A program made the translations under genes and the position numbers. Below are positions 1 through 11,245 of a stretch of DNA of 64,000 nt, one piece after another. Source of the DNA: Isoetes taiwanensis (lineage: Eukaryota; Streptophyta; Lycopodiopsida; Isoetales; Isoetaceae). Location of the stretch: contig JAJEKV010000041.1 in assembly GCA_021234155.1 (NCBI GenBank), forward strand, positions 9,941,018-10,005,017. The letters run 5' to 3'. Position 1 is the stretch's first letter. Every line of letters starts with the position of its first letter. The notes beneath the pieces are model-generated. The model saw only the letters and a list, made by a program, of their open reading frames with translations. It was not told the DNA's origin and did no database searches.

Positions 1-1137
1 AAGAATTAATCTCACGCGTACAGCTATGTCAATTATGGGTTGCATGTGTTATAATGATGGGACCACTCACAGTGATCTCTGATGATTGTAATGTCAATGT
101 AGGCATGGCCAGCGGTTAAACGGATGAGTGGAAGGTGAATTGAGAAAGTCTACTTACATTCCACGAAGTAGAAGCGACCTCGAAAGGAGGTCATGGAGGA
201 AATGCATTGATAGGAAAGGCACCTTTAGCCCCATATATGCTTTGATAGGAGAATCATATCCTTCAGCCACATATACGGGGAAGGATATCCTCCCGCATTT
301 GGGCAACTAGAGGTGTAGGCATGGCATAATATAGGCATATAGGCCATTGTCTCCCGCAATACGATGGAAAGAGTCCTCTTCCTCTGTGAGAATTAGCCAT
401 GCATTCATGTAGATGAGTGGGGTGGTCACCATATGGCAAAATTTTATTAATAATTAATATGAGTAGTGTGGAAGCCTGTGAGGCCAGCCTTGACTCCGGA
501 GGGCAAGGAGGTGCGAGCTCGAAGACTTGCAACAAATTTTGTTATAATGTGTTGCAAGGAATGAAAGAGTACCTTAAGTGTAAATTTTGTAGAATTGATA
601 AACTTTGATAAGCTTAAATGTTATTAAGTAAGATTAATAGTACCTTGCGTGGATTAAGTTGGGAAGTGATAAACTAATTGGATAATGAAATAATGCTGAT
701 AATGTCTTAAAACATATCTTAGAGTAATTCCCAATAATTAAGATAGTAAGTATGTAATTATAGATATTGTAAAATTAATGTAGGATTTTAAAAAGGTGAA
801 CTTGCAGCACAAAGTTGGTTGGAATGTGTTGCCGGAATGAAGAAATGCCAGCAAATAATAATGGTATATGAAAGTGTTAAATTGTGATAAAACTAAATGT
901 TATGATACTTGGAACTAATAAAGTACCTTGTTTTAATAGAAGTTACGAATTGACAAGTTATTTGATAATGTAATAAATAATAATGATTTTAAAATATTAC
1001 CTTAAGGTGTCGTAATAAATGTGTAAGTATGATAGTAGTATATCGTATGCATGAGGGTTGATTGGGAGGTTAGGAAAGGTTCAAGGTGGGGAGACCCACG
1101 ATCTTTGCCGGGCGGCATCATTTCAAAGGTTGGGAAG

Positions 1138-2766
1138 TAATGGCGTTCCGGCCATCACGGTCGGGGCGTATGTATCTTTGCCCTCATCGCAGCGTACCGG
1201 CCACCGATGTCACCGCAGCCGGCGTGTAGCAGGGCTAAGCTAGCCCCTAGGGGGCAGCTTGCTGAGGTATGTGCATTTTCTTATTAATGTGCACATGCAC
1301 ATTTTTAAGGTGCACACATTTCCATCAATGGGCACAATTGGGTGCACACATTTCCATGTGGGCACATTTAGGTGCACACATTCCCATGTGGGCCCATTTA
1401 GATTGCACACATTTCCATTGTGGGCACATTTGGTGCACACATTTCGTATTGGGCACATTTGGGCCACCTAAGCGATAAAGGCAAGTGGGCCCATTCCCGA
1501 TTATCCCCGCATGCCTGGGGGGATAATTGGAAACCTAACCCTAACCCTTGCCCTGTTTATTTAGTGGGAGAACCTAACTTGCCGTTTTTTCGTTCCTAGG
1601 GTTTTGGAAGCTACATTTTGGGCATCAGGAGTCAAAACCCCTCCCAGTTCAATATAGAGAATGGCACCATTGGTTTCCCCTTGATTGACGGTTCGATGAA
1701 TTACGGAAAGACCATAGGAGGAGAACAATCAAGGATTCGGTATTTAGTTAATTTTAATAGCTAAACCATCTTCTAGACATGAAGTCATTAGGTTTAGCCT
1801 ATTCCCGTAAAACTCTCCAGATCTCCTAGATACCGGACTCTAACTAAAGAACCTAACTCTGATATGGATTAGATATAGTTCTTTAGTTCTTCATATTATG
1901 TGGATGATGTATCTATGAACTCCTTGTATTGGGAAGGGTAGATACCTAAAAGCTTGGTAGTAGATCTCTAGATTAGCCTCTCTAGCTGCTTATGGGTGGC
2001 TTTGGTAATGCAGAACCTTGCTGGATTTGTGGGTGAAGGGCGGGCCCTGGCTAAGAAGGAGGTTCATGTCGACTCTTGAGCGATCCTCACGGTGTGTAGG
2101 ACTACAGGGGGATCATTGTGACTAGGTCTAATGGCTTACCATGCGGGTAAAGGCATGGACTGACCCGTGAAAGTGGTGTACATTTTCCGGTGGGTTGGTC
2201 GAATATAGGCGGGCCCCCTCTAGTCACCTTGAGTCGGCATGTAATCTGGAGGTGATCCTTCCTGCCCCATCCGAAGGGGAGATAAAACCCGGGAATAGCC
2301 CCTTTGGCTATGCATCGTGGGGCTACAGTCAGTCCCTACGACCTACTCTGCCAAAATTGTGCAGGGGGAGGCGGATGGATGGACAACCCTATACCATGTT
2401 CTTATGCCGGTAAAATCCATTGCCATGAATTGCATGCGCAATGAACTCACGGGACCCAAGTGGATGGAGTCACATCCCTTGTTGGCCTTGGGTGGATTCC
2501 CTTATGTGGATGTCTTGATCTTTGTCTATCTGGGAAGATATGGTGAACCATCGCCATTGATGGTTTATGATGTTGATGTATGTACTCTTGACATGTATGT
2601 TTTAAACCCCATCGACTAGGTGGGCCAGAGGGCGGGTAAAATGACCTCTTGGGACTCGTTGCAGTGCGATGATTGTGGGAGGCCACAATCGGTGTATGGG
2701 CTTAGTATGGGGATGAACTCTGTTTGTATCTGATTGAGAGCCTTGCTTATACGGTAGGACGTCATA
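1138..2766 (+). repeat. 3' LTR of LARD-A
   Basis: It aligns by eye along its length with the LARD-C LTRs (36754-38387 and 46396-48015). It shares the 30-bp repeat block, the 'ctaaagaacctaactct' segment and the U5-like tail. The first bases (TAATGGCG) are a decayed TGTGGCG. The end hairpin before the terminus is mutated. The boundaries come from that alignment and are good to a few bases. Confidence 0.75.
1308..1462 (+). repeat. tandem ~30-bp repeats inside the LARD LTR
   Basis: About five degenerate units of the form 'aggtgcacacatttccatgtgggcacattt' lie in a row. The two LTRs of LARD-C have three cleaner units. Small ORFs across this block on either strand are by-products of the repeat. A role as an LTR enhancer or promoter repeat is only inference. 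Confidence 0.8.
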
Positions 2767-3972
2767 CCAACATCGTTCAAGACTTCTATGGATTTGGGTA
2801 TGCTTTTCAACAAACTCCGTGGAAGACTTTTATGAATTTTTGGTGTAATGGCGACTCTAGCTTGTAGGATTGATTACCTACTCTCTTGGCTATTACGAAA
2901 AGGGCCGACCCGCGGAGCAAACTTCTTACAATTCCGTCTTTGAGCTTAGCGCTTCACTTTGATCTTGAGCCATCGTTTATGCGCCAACACGGAACTCTCC
3001 CGGTAGTCAGATGCTTGTCGGCCGGCCTTTCTTTTGTCGACTCCTGTTGCAGAAGGTATCGCCGGATCTTCACCAATTTGCTTTGCGTATCGACCAGCAT
3101 TTATGAAATCTCTACTTTTGACGGGATTATTGCCAAGTGTGCAGAGTTGGGCATTGGTGATGCGTAGTTGATTCGTCGATCCGTCCATTTCCATTGATCC
3201 GATCCCTTCAGATCATTTATCCATTCCATCCATCCATTCCATTCCTTCATTCCATTCTATTCCCTTTGATGTAGCGAATATCACCTTCATTCTTGGCAAT
3301 AATAAATCTGCGCACTTTGAAATATGTATGAGTAGTGCCTCCAAATTCTTAGTGCTACGACAAGCGCAAGCAACTCTTGATCATGGTGAATGGCATTTCG
3401 GTGTAGTTCATCTTCAGGCAATCATAAGCCTTCTCTATCTTCACGCCGACTTCTTTACTGTGGCAATCTTACTTGCGCATCATTAATTACAAGTTTGTCC
3501 TTTTAAGGTGCAGCGGTCCAGGCGAGGCCCGATTTGTCGCGGCTCCTTCAACATCTCAAAATCCTGCTTGGGCCTTTTGCGGTAATCGCCCCGATCCTTT
3601 ACTTTTCGCCTAAGTCAAATCGTTAGCGGGGCAGCTATTTTTACCAAAGTTCTTCGCGAACTTCACATAGTACCTGCTGGTCAGAAAGCTTGACCTCGCG
3701 GATGTTCTTGACGACCCTTGTATTTGTTTCAATCTTGGCGGGGATCATTGAAATTCCTCTGTTGAAAGGATCGTGACCCGGATATTCCACCCTCTGCTGT
3801 TGAAGTGGCACTTGACAACAACTTAAAGCATTACTGTGGTGCCTCCTTAGCTTCTGATCACTTTCCTTAGGTGTGTTATGCGATGTTCTTCAAAGGGGAT
3901 TTCGCGTACCCGAATATCATCAAAGAATACTATCTGCAAAGTATCAGAACTCCACACGAAGATGTGGTTCAT
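2767..3972 (-). pseudogene. gypsy-1 pol remnant: end of RT, RNase H, linker
   Basis: Read on the minus strand, the sequence continues the RT from the fragment at 9618-10440 across the LINE-1 insertion. 'MNHIF' is followed by a decayed catalytic box 'FFDDI' near 3910, where YVDD is usual. The RNase H motif 'HDQELLALVVALR' with 'WRHYSY' lies near 3320-3390. Beyond it, 2950-3190 resembles the RNase H-integrase linker. Stops and frameshifts are frequent, so the element is dead. The piece is cut at its low-coordinate end by LARD-A. A Ty3/gypsy assignment is secure from these motifs; the exact clade is not. Confidence 0.7.
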
Positions 3973-4149
3973 AGGTAGAGTCTTCTTGTATGATTCAAGT
4001 GCATTTCATGTAATTCCTTCTAAATTTTATCAATTTGGAGTTCTCGATGGGATCCTAGATATGAAATGCCCTGACCACCAAAGCTCCCAATGGGACACTC
4101 TTGCTTGGGATCAAGGATCTCAATCTCCCAACTGGATGTAATGGGTACA

Positions 4150-5148
4150 ATCCCTCTATTTCGAGCCTAGGCTTAATGTCTCGGATCAACAGTGGCTTTG
4201 ATTTTTTGAGTATGTCCAATGATCTGGGCCTTCTGCTTTATTGACTTTTAGAGGTATTCATTTGAACTCACACTTTGGTTGCCTAGAAATTCAATCTCTG
4301 TCAAAAAGTGCTGTAATTGTCCAAAGTGAGCTTCTGTTGGAATAAATTGAAAAACTTTGGGACCACTTGCTCGGAACTCACCAAGGCATTGTCATTAACT
4401 CCATTTATTGCTTCAAATTACCCCTAATGCGGTTGAGTGTGGCTGCTCAGGACCTCAAACTTTCCTTCTCCAAACAGTAACTCCACTGTGATACATTTTT
4501 AACTCTCTTTCATAAAATGGGATGATACCAAGATGCCCTTGAATAGTTTAACAATTACCCATGTAGCATCGTCCAGCATGGGTGAGCTTCTATGTCTTTG
4601 GAATGATGATTGTTTTTCCTCAATCTTCAATTCAATTGGCCTTGCGACCTTGAATATTCACCATACAAAACTCCCAAGTGCTTTGTCCAACATCCAAAGG
4701 TCATTCCCAGCACGGGGCACCTTTCTTGACTTATTTGGTAGAAATGCATCACCCAACTAAGATGGGTAGGACTTCAAACTTTTGCCAAAAATGTAACTTT
4801 GAGGAGGTGGCGTTAGTTGCTCAGGTGATGCCGAGAGAAATCTGTGATCAAATTCGGTCATTCTCTACCTTTAAACCAAGATCTTACTTGAAAAATCCCA
4901 GAGGGGGATATCCTTCTCAAATTATCTAGCAAAGACAGCGGAAGGTTATGAAATTCAAAAACCTCACCATGATTGGAAAAAGAGTTAATGGCGACCACAA
5001 GAAGAATTCAAAAAGGAAAAGCAAAAAAAGAACTACGGTGATTCTCTCAAAGCTCACAAAATCCGAGATCTCAATGGCTCCCTCACTCCTAACAATGAAA
5101 ATGGGAATCAAGGTCTTGAACAAAGGAATTTACATCAGAAAAATTTGA
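4150..5148 (+). pseudogene. LINE-1 ORF1 remnant (DUF4283-like, zinc knuckle)
   Basis: The stretch around 4560-4660 reads 'LWNDDCFSSIFNSIG', which fits the C-terminal side of the DUF4283 domain of plant LINE ORF1 proteins. Near 4785, 'FCQKCNF' followed by 'PREICDQ' looks like a decayed CCHC knuckle. A lysine-rich tail follows at 4950-5150. The reading frame is broken several times, so the limits are approximate. The intact LINE-3 protein has the same domain order. I assign it by that comparison and by position upstream of ORF2. Confidence 0.5.
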
Positions 5149-6565
5149 TCCCGGCATAAGAAAATTTATTCATCAATTCAAAATTAGCAATTCCTCTCAA
5201 TTGCTTTAAAAATCAACAAAGCAAATATTATTTTCCGAGAATGATGTTAAAAGATAAAAGCCAAGGCCTTACAAACACAAAGATAGATACGCCTGAGAAC
5301 ACTTTCTTGCATTTTAAAGATTCCATGAAGTAAAACAATGTCGATCCCATCAAATAAAGTTCTTAGTCTTCTCAAACTGAAATCAAAATGGACTCGACTT
5401 GCTCGACCCACATAAAAGGCGATGAAAGCTTTGATCTGAGAAAGTGAATGTGGTTTTTCATTAAGTGAAAAAGGTAAAGGTCTTCCCAAGAATGCCAAAC
5501 ATGCAAAGATCTGACTAAGAAGCTCAGACTTCTCAATTTAAAACGCGAATCTCTCAAATGATTATTCAAATGGAATTAAAAATATTCATCACGATCCACG
5601 TTAAGATAATCTAATGCTTTGAAGTTCTCAAATTCCTATGCCATTCTAGCACAGTCTCTGAAGATTACATTGATGTTCTGGTAGCTAAGCCACCCTCACA
5701 TATCAGTACTTCCCCACTTGTCATCCCAAGCCAACTCTCATCCTCCTCTCCATGCGATCTATCATACATGCTTCTTCTCCATCGCATTGTCTTAGATGCA
5801 TGCGGTAAAATGTTGACCTAGATTTATCTTCCCCTCTATTCCCCTTCCCAACATGGTACCATTTTCTCCGAGATAGCTTCACAAGGAATTTGGTTCTTGA
5901 TGTACAATGCCATGGGGAACTCATGGTCAGAGTATTAGAGATGTAGCAAAGGTCGGTGATGATTACGGTGCGAATATATCATCTGGCGGGAACAAACTGT
6001 TAGTGATGATGCTAGAAACAACAGTTATTCAACAATGGATGGTGAGAACAAAGTGCAAATGTCAGCAATAAATGTTATACTGTGGTGAACTTGCGGTATG
6101 CGATGATACATTCCCGGGCAAGATACTTTCCCTTTACATGAAACTCTAAGTTTGTTGTTACTAATAATAATGAAAGACGACACGATGGATACTCCTCCAT
6201 CTATCAACTTCAGCAAACTCAATGACATAGGCTATTGCGGATCTAAATTTTGGATGTGCCATCATCATGACAATTCCTAGAAAAAAAAAATTACGCGGAA
6301 CTACTACCTCGATGACACCCATTCTCGACAAGGAAAATACTATCAAAATACCTTTACTGATAACATTTCTTGGGGATGATGCTTTCCTCACACCTCATCA
6401 CAATTCCTCACGGCACTCCCTAAATCTAAAGGCAAAGAAAGCAAAAGAAAAAGACTATTCTCGGCATTCTCAACACCTCCAGCAAAACACTAGAAGAAAA
6501 CAGACTCGAGAACTAGGAAACATTGATAACTACCCTATTTTTTGTCTGCTCTATCTTCCTCATCA

Positions 6566-9354
6566 TTGAAGATTCTAAGTTGGAATCTCCAGAGGAATAA
6601 AGGTCCCCTGAAGAGAAGAAGGGCAATTTCCCAAACCGGCTATGCCGGCATTATCCTCCTCCAGAGCTTAGACTCCAAATTTTGAATGTTCAAACCCAGC
6701 CGATTGATTGGACTGGATTCTCCTCTAGTGGATTGAAGCCAGCGGCACCTCACGGAGGTCTACTTTGCATCATTTGGAAACACCTTTGATCATAGCTTGA
6801 TCTCTTGATCCACAGAAAACTTGGCAACTGTTATTCTCGAAATAATGACTTCACATTTGAGTCATTAACATTTATGCCTCTCTGATTTCTAGGATCGAGA
6901 TCTACCTGGCCTACTATAAACAACTGGCTAACAACTCAAACCTGTGAAACTTGGATCATGGCGGTGATTTCAACAATACTCCCACATGGGATATGAAAAT
7001 TGCGTAGATTTGAATATGTCCATAGTTGAGAGAACTCATTGGGACCACTTATACAGACAGGCATTTCTTCTGTTATATTCCTTCCTCCCTTACGCTACTC
7101 TTGGTCCAATAAGCAAGATGGGAACAAGCGAAGTCACTGCGGCCTTTGGACAGATATTACATCAACAACATTCACAATGATTTTTGGGACAATTGCTTTG
7201 TCTTTACAGTGATGAATGCACCTCCATCTCGACCACCAGCCCTCGATTTCTTATCACTAAACATATGCTCACCATTAAGAGACATGGAAATACTCCCCTT
7301 CAAGCTAAATTTGCCTCCCTTCTTGACTCGACATCTTTTAGAGACTTTACAACATTTACAATTCTCTCATGAGAGTTAGATCTACAAATTCTATGAGAAC
7401 TTTTATTCCAATCTAAAGGAGTCCAAGTCTGGATTAAGAAGTGGGCAAAACACCTTCATGGCAAAGAAGGTTGCTGAAAAAAGAGTCTACTTTGAAGAAA
7501 ATGAAAGAGGGTTAAATTTTGAAACTCAACATGACCCCCTAAATATTGACCTACAGGGCAAGAAGGGAACCTTGAGATGAGCATTAAAACCATTGAAGAA
7601 CTAGAGGCCAAAGGCTCAACAATTAGATGTAAGCTCAAATAGTTTTCCAAAATGGACCATGGTAACTCAAAATTCTTCTATAGGGTGGCGGATCAGGACT
7701 TTTAAAAAGTCACTCTACTCTATCAAGGATGATAATGGTAATAATCTAGAAAGATCAAAAAGGACTTTCTCCAATTACTTCTGCTCCAAATATGCAAAAT
7801 ATCTTCTCTCATCCAACTGACACACCTATGCAATCTACTAGTACCCAATTCTTCTTGCTGATAAATGATAACAATTTAAACATTGGCGAGTAATTATGTC
7901 TCAAGTTTTAGAGGCGGGTCCCTTACGTGGATGAAATTTTTTCAACTCTGTAAGCTAGCCAAAGGGAAAAGTCTTGGTCCTGATGGCTTGCCTCTGAATT
8001 CTACAACAAATTTTGGGAGGTTATGAAAAATGATCTTATGTGTATGATTAAAGGCTTCCGAACTCGAATCACACCGCACCCCTCTTTTCTTGCTGGCCCC
8101 TTATCTCCTTAACCCCAAAGGTGGATAATCCTCGATCTTTCTGCGATTGAGGCCTATTTCTTTGACAAACTCTACCTACAAGATCTGTGCTAAAATTATA
8201 GCAAAGATTCAAGTCCCACCTTCAAAAGAGGTTATTAGTTGCAACCAATGCGCTTTCCTTCCAAGTAGATACATCCTTGATAATTATATTGCTCCACCAT
8301 GGAAGGGATGCCTTTGGAACAAATTGACCAATCAGAATCTACATCTTTTGAAGCTAGATTTCTCAAAAGCTTTTGATATGGTTAGATGGGACTTCCTTCA
8401 ATTCTCCTCAAGAAGCTAGATTCGATAAAATCATTAAGCTTATTATGGGGTTAAATTCAGTCTCAATCAACCCCGTTTTTAATGGATCCCTGGTTTCTTC
8501 TTTTCCACGGCAGAGGATTCGAACAAGGATGCCCTCTTGCCCCTTACCTTTTTTTAGCAGTAGCAGAGATGCTAACCAGAGTTATCTCTCACCTTCAAAC
8601 ATGTGGACAAATTGCTGGCTTAACTCTCCCTGACAACATCACAAATCTTGCAATTTTCCAATATGCAGATGATTCTTTCAGTTTCCTTAAAAATGATCCA
8701 TCTATCATTGACATTTTTCTGCTCACTATTCATAATTTTGGAGCTGCCTCTGGGATTCACTTGAACAGGAACAAATGCATTATAATTGGTGAGTTGGATA
8801 CTGATAATATTGCAGGAATTAAATGTATGACTGCTACTGAAACTACCAATCTCCTAGGTATGCCTTTATCTCTCAATCCTAGTCTTAAAGGTCTTTGGAC
8901 TCCCATTGTTGAAAAGATAAGAAGGAAGCTAGGCAATTATGGCAACTGTCTTTCTTTGGCTGGAAGAACCATAATTGCAAACTCAGTTATTGCAGCTTCT
9001 CACATCTATTTTTCTTCTGCACTTCTTGCTCCTAAATGTATTTATCATCAGATTGAAAGGATAGTTAGAAATTTCATTTGGGGGAAGCACCACATGGTCA
9101 ACTGGACTTCAATTACCAGAAACAAAATTCAAGGTAGTCTTGGTTGCAAGAATCTAATTTTACAAAGCTATGCTCTGGCAGGCAAATATATCTGGAAATC
9201 TTTGTTCATGAACAATAACCCAGCATCCATATTCATCAAACACTGGCTCTCTTGTAGCCATCCAAAAAAGTATGCTTCTATCTCTCATAGTTTGCCCTCC
9301 TCTGCCTTTACTATTTTGCAGCCTGCCTCTTCTATTTCTCCTCTCATAAGTTGA
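6566..9354 (+). pseudogene. LINE-1 ORF2 remnant: AP endonuclease and reverse transcriptase
   Basis: ORF2 begins at a TTG where LINE-3 has ATG (reading KILSWNLQRNKG...), with endonuclease motifs 'SWN' and 'IILLQ'. RT motifs follow: 'RPISLTNSTYKICAKIIAK' (8150), 'LKLDFSKAFDMVRWD' (8350), 'GCPLAPYLFL' (8530) and the catalytic 'YADD' (about 8660). The last 290 codons (8482-9354) are open; the upstream half is full of stops and shifts. Compared with LINE-3 ORF2, the C-terminal zf-RVT region (about 300 residues) is missing. The sequence passes directly into the 3' UTR, suggesting an internal deletion. Confidence 0.8.
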
Positions 9355-9592
9355 GAAATTTTGACTCAAGGATGGTTCTACTAAGGAACAACACTACAGA
9401 TTTCAAGCCTCCAGCAAGGCTGATCTCTACTTTAAATTTTGGACACATTCAGACTTTTTGCTACAGCTATAGCTTTTCTTTTGAATATGTTAAATATGCT
9501 TGCATGTTTTAATCACGGGTAGCCATTAATGGCTCACTTAACTTCTTGTACCTTTTCTATAATTAATGAAAAAAAACCCCATTCTCTCTCTC

Positions 9593-9631
9593 AAAAAAAA
9601 AAAAAAAAAAAAAAAAAAAGATGTGGTTCAT
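9593..9631 (+). other. LINE-1 poly(A) tail and 3' target duplication
   Basis: A run of about 26 A is followed by 'gatgtggttcat'. The latter repeats 3961-3972 exactly, with two further matching A at the boundary. This is the hallmark of target-primed reverse transcription. Confidence 0.9.
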
Positions 9632-10440
9632 GAGCCTCATGAGCGTTCTTTGAGCATTTGACAAACCAAACGGCATTAGGTGAACTCTTAATGCCCATAC
9701 ACAGTCTGAATGTTGTTTTTGTGAATGTCTTCTTCCTTTATCGATCGATGGTACCAGGCCTCGGGTCTATCTTGGAAAACTTTGCCCCTTGGAGTTGATC
9801 CATCGTGTCGTCCGTCTGGGGAGTGCATACTTATTCTTGATGGTGTGCTTGTTTAGGCTGCACGTAATCTATGCATCCTCAAAGCGCCATCCTTCTTCTT
9901 CACAAAAGGATGGGTTGCCCCAAATGGTGAGGCAGCTAGGTCTAATGAACCCTAGGTCAAGCAACTCCTACAATTGCTTCTTCAACTTTCGATTCGGCTC
10001 TTGCGTCGTCATCAGAGCTTTTGCTCGTCGGCCCGTGCACAGTTGAGTGCTATCTCACACTTTCGACTCCCCACAATAAGGAGGAAGGCTGCTTGATCTC
10101 GTCGGGAAGAGATCGTGGAACTCCTTGATCAACTTAGCTATCTGCTTTGGCAACTTGTCGAGCACCTTATCCTCCTTGCTTTCCCTTTGACTCGGGCTCT
10201 TCGATCTGAAGCTTGAAGATATAGGCTATCTGCGCGCTCTTTATGCACTTGAACAGCCGCTTACTAGACATACAACTTGCATGATAGGAACAACTTCTTT
10301 TTACGCAATCTCTATGATGATTTTGCCGTTGGTAGTGAAGGTCACCTTAAACTCCCCACAATCAATGATGGCTCCCGCTAATCCAAGATACTCCATTCCT
10401 ATTATCAAATCATACTTCAGATGCTCATAAAAGGTGGCGG
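9618..10440 (-). pseudogene. gypsy-1 pol remnant: protease and N-terminal RT
   Basis: On the minus strand the order is protease end ('YDLIIGMEYLG', 10310-10420), then a spacer, then RT. RT motifs seen in shifting frames are 'FVKKKDGALRM' (about 9870-9905), 'MDQLQGAKFSKID' (about 9770-9810), 'EEDIHKTTF' and 'MPFGLSNAQRTLMRL' (9630-9680). LINE-1 interrupts it just past that point, and the rest is at 2767-3972. The upstream gag is not found because the palindrome-rich TIR element starts at about 10431. Frameshifts and stops show it is inactive. Confidence 0.75.
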
Positions 10441-10539
10441 TGCAAGCGCGCACTAATGACTTCGCGTTTGCACTAATAAAAAGCATCTTTCAAAGATTCC
10501 CTAAAATACCCTTAAATTCTGCCACTTTTGGGGGGTCAC
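10431..10539 (+). repeat. left terminal inverted repeat
   Basis: It pairs with 14451-14555. The block from 'cactaatgac' to 'ctgccacttttggggggtcac' has only a few mismatches against the reverse complement of the right copy. Confidence 0.8.
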
Positions 10540-11059
10540 TTAAAAAAATGACCCTAAATTTACAATTGTATGTGCCATTTTAGGGGCCAAAATTACAAAA
10601 AAGTTGGCGTCTTGTTAATTTGACATCCCTAATTTAAGTATAAAATAAAAATCTAATTTAGGTGGTTTTGGGACACACATGGAAAGTGGGAAAATGAAAG
10701 AACCATCAGAATGTTGATGAATAATGAAGACTGAAACGTGGAAATAAAGCCGTATGCATTTCATATTGCTCAAGGAGAACGACAACATGCTATGCGCGCA
10801 TATGCAAGCTACAAAATTATAACACAACTAAAACAAAATTTTCATTGTACATATATATCCATAGCTGAGTAACACAAATGTTATTGAGCATGCAAGCAGA
10901 GCATGTTATGTGCACGTAGCCACCTAGAAGAAAAAAGGTTCTCAAGCTATGCGCGCATGGCATGACAATTTTTTTATTGATGCAAAATAGATACAAAGGT
11001 AAATAGCAAGACGTCATACCAATCATAAAATATCACGGGTTCAAGAAAAGTTCATGTAT

Positions 11060-11245
11060 GGACAAATACAAGGTCGGAACCAAAACCAATAGGTTGTGGA
11101 AAAAAAATGGGCAGGTAGGAAAGGAATCTGGTAGGTAGTGCCATATATGGACATGGAGAGGTCGGAAACAAAACCAAAACGAGTAGGTTGTGAAAACAAT
11201 AGGCAGGTAGAAAAAGAACCTGGTAGGTAGTGCCCATGCGCGCAT
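11060..11245. repeat. two ~90-bp tandem units ending in palindromes
   Basis: Each unit runs 'aggtcgga.acaaaaccaa...gtaggttgtg...ggcaggtag...ctggtaggtagtgcc', and the second closes on 'gcccatgcgcgcatgggc'. A third diverged unit lies at 12490-12602. The minus-strand 184-codon ORF over 11041-11595 comes partly from these repeats and resembles no protein I know. Confidence 0.7.

Larger units (their letters stand above)
1..2766 (+). mobile_element. LARD-A, 3' part of a non-coding LTR retrotransposon
   Basis: This stretch matches the 3' half and 3' LTR of LARD-B (23.8-26.46 kb) and LARD-C (45.2-48.0 kb) described below. Shared landmarks are the phrase around 'gtaatgtcaatgtaggcatg', the AT-rich block at 540-1030, and the LTR. 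The 5' part lies outside the window. No ORF of retroelement type is present. The right edge ends in 'gacgtcata', a decayed form of the family terminus 'gacgtcaca', and abuts minus-strand gypsy-1 sequence. The flanking 'ccaac' could be the target duplication, but its partner is off-window. The LTR subtype is that of LARD-C. Confidence 0.8.
3973..9617 (+). mobile_element. LINE-1, full-length-like L1-type retrotransposon
   Basis: A 5.6-kb plus-strand LINE is bounded by a perfect 14-bp target site duplication, 'aagatgtggttcat', at 3959-3972 and 9618-9631. It ends in a poly(A) tail of about 26 A. Remnants of ORF1 (DUF4283-like, zinc knuckle) and ORF2 (endonuclease, RT) are in order. The target was the RT of the minus-strand gypsy-1, just after 'MPFGLSNAQRTLMRL'. 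The perfect duplication shows the ends have stayed intact, while the many stops and frameshifts in the ORFs show coding decay. Part of this decay could be inherited from the source copy. Confidence 0.85.

Noticed and set aside
1308-1462. Regular 30-bp repeats considered as a CRISPR-like array
   Set aside because: The units are contiguous without unique spacers, lie in an LTR, and the context is eukaryotic.
1530-1550. Telomere-like 'cctaaccctaaccctt'
   Set aside because: Only about two and a half units, inside the LARD LTR, and related copies have different sequence ('aaccctagccaacccctt').
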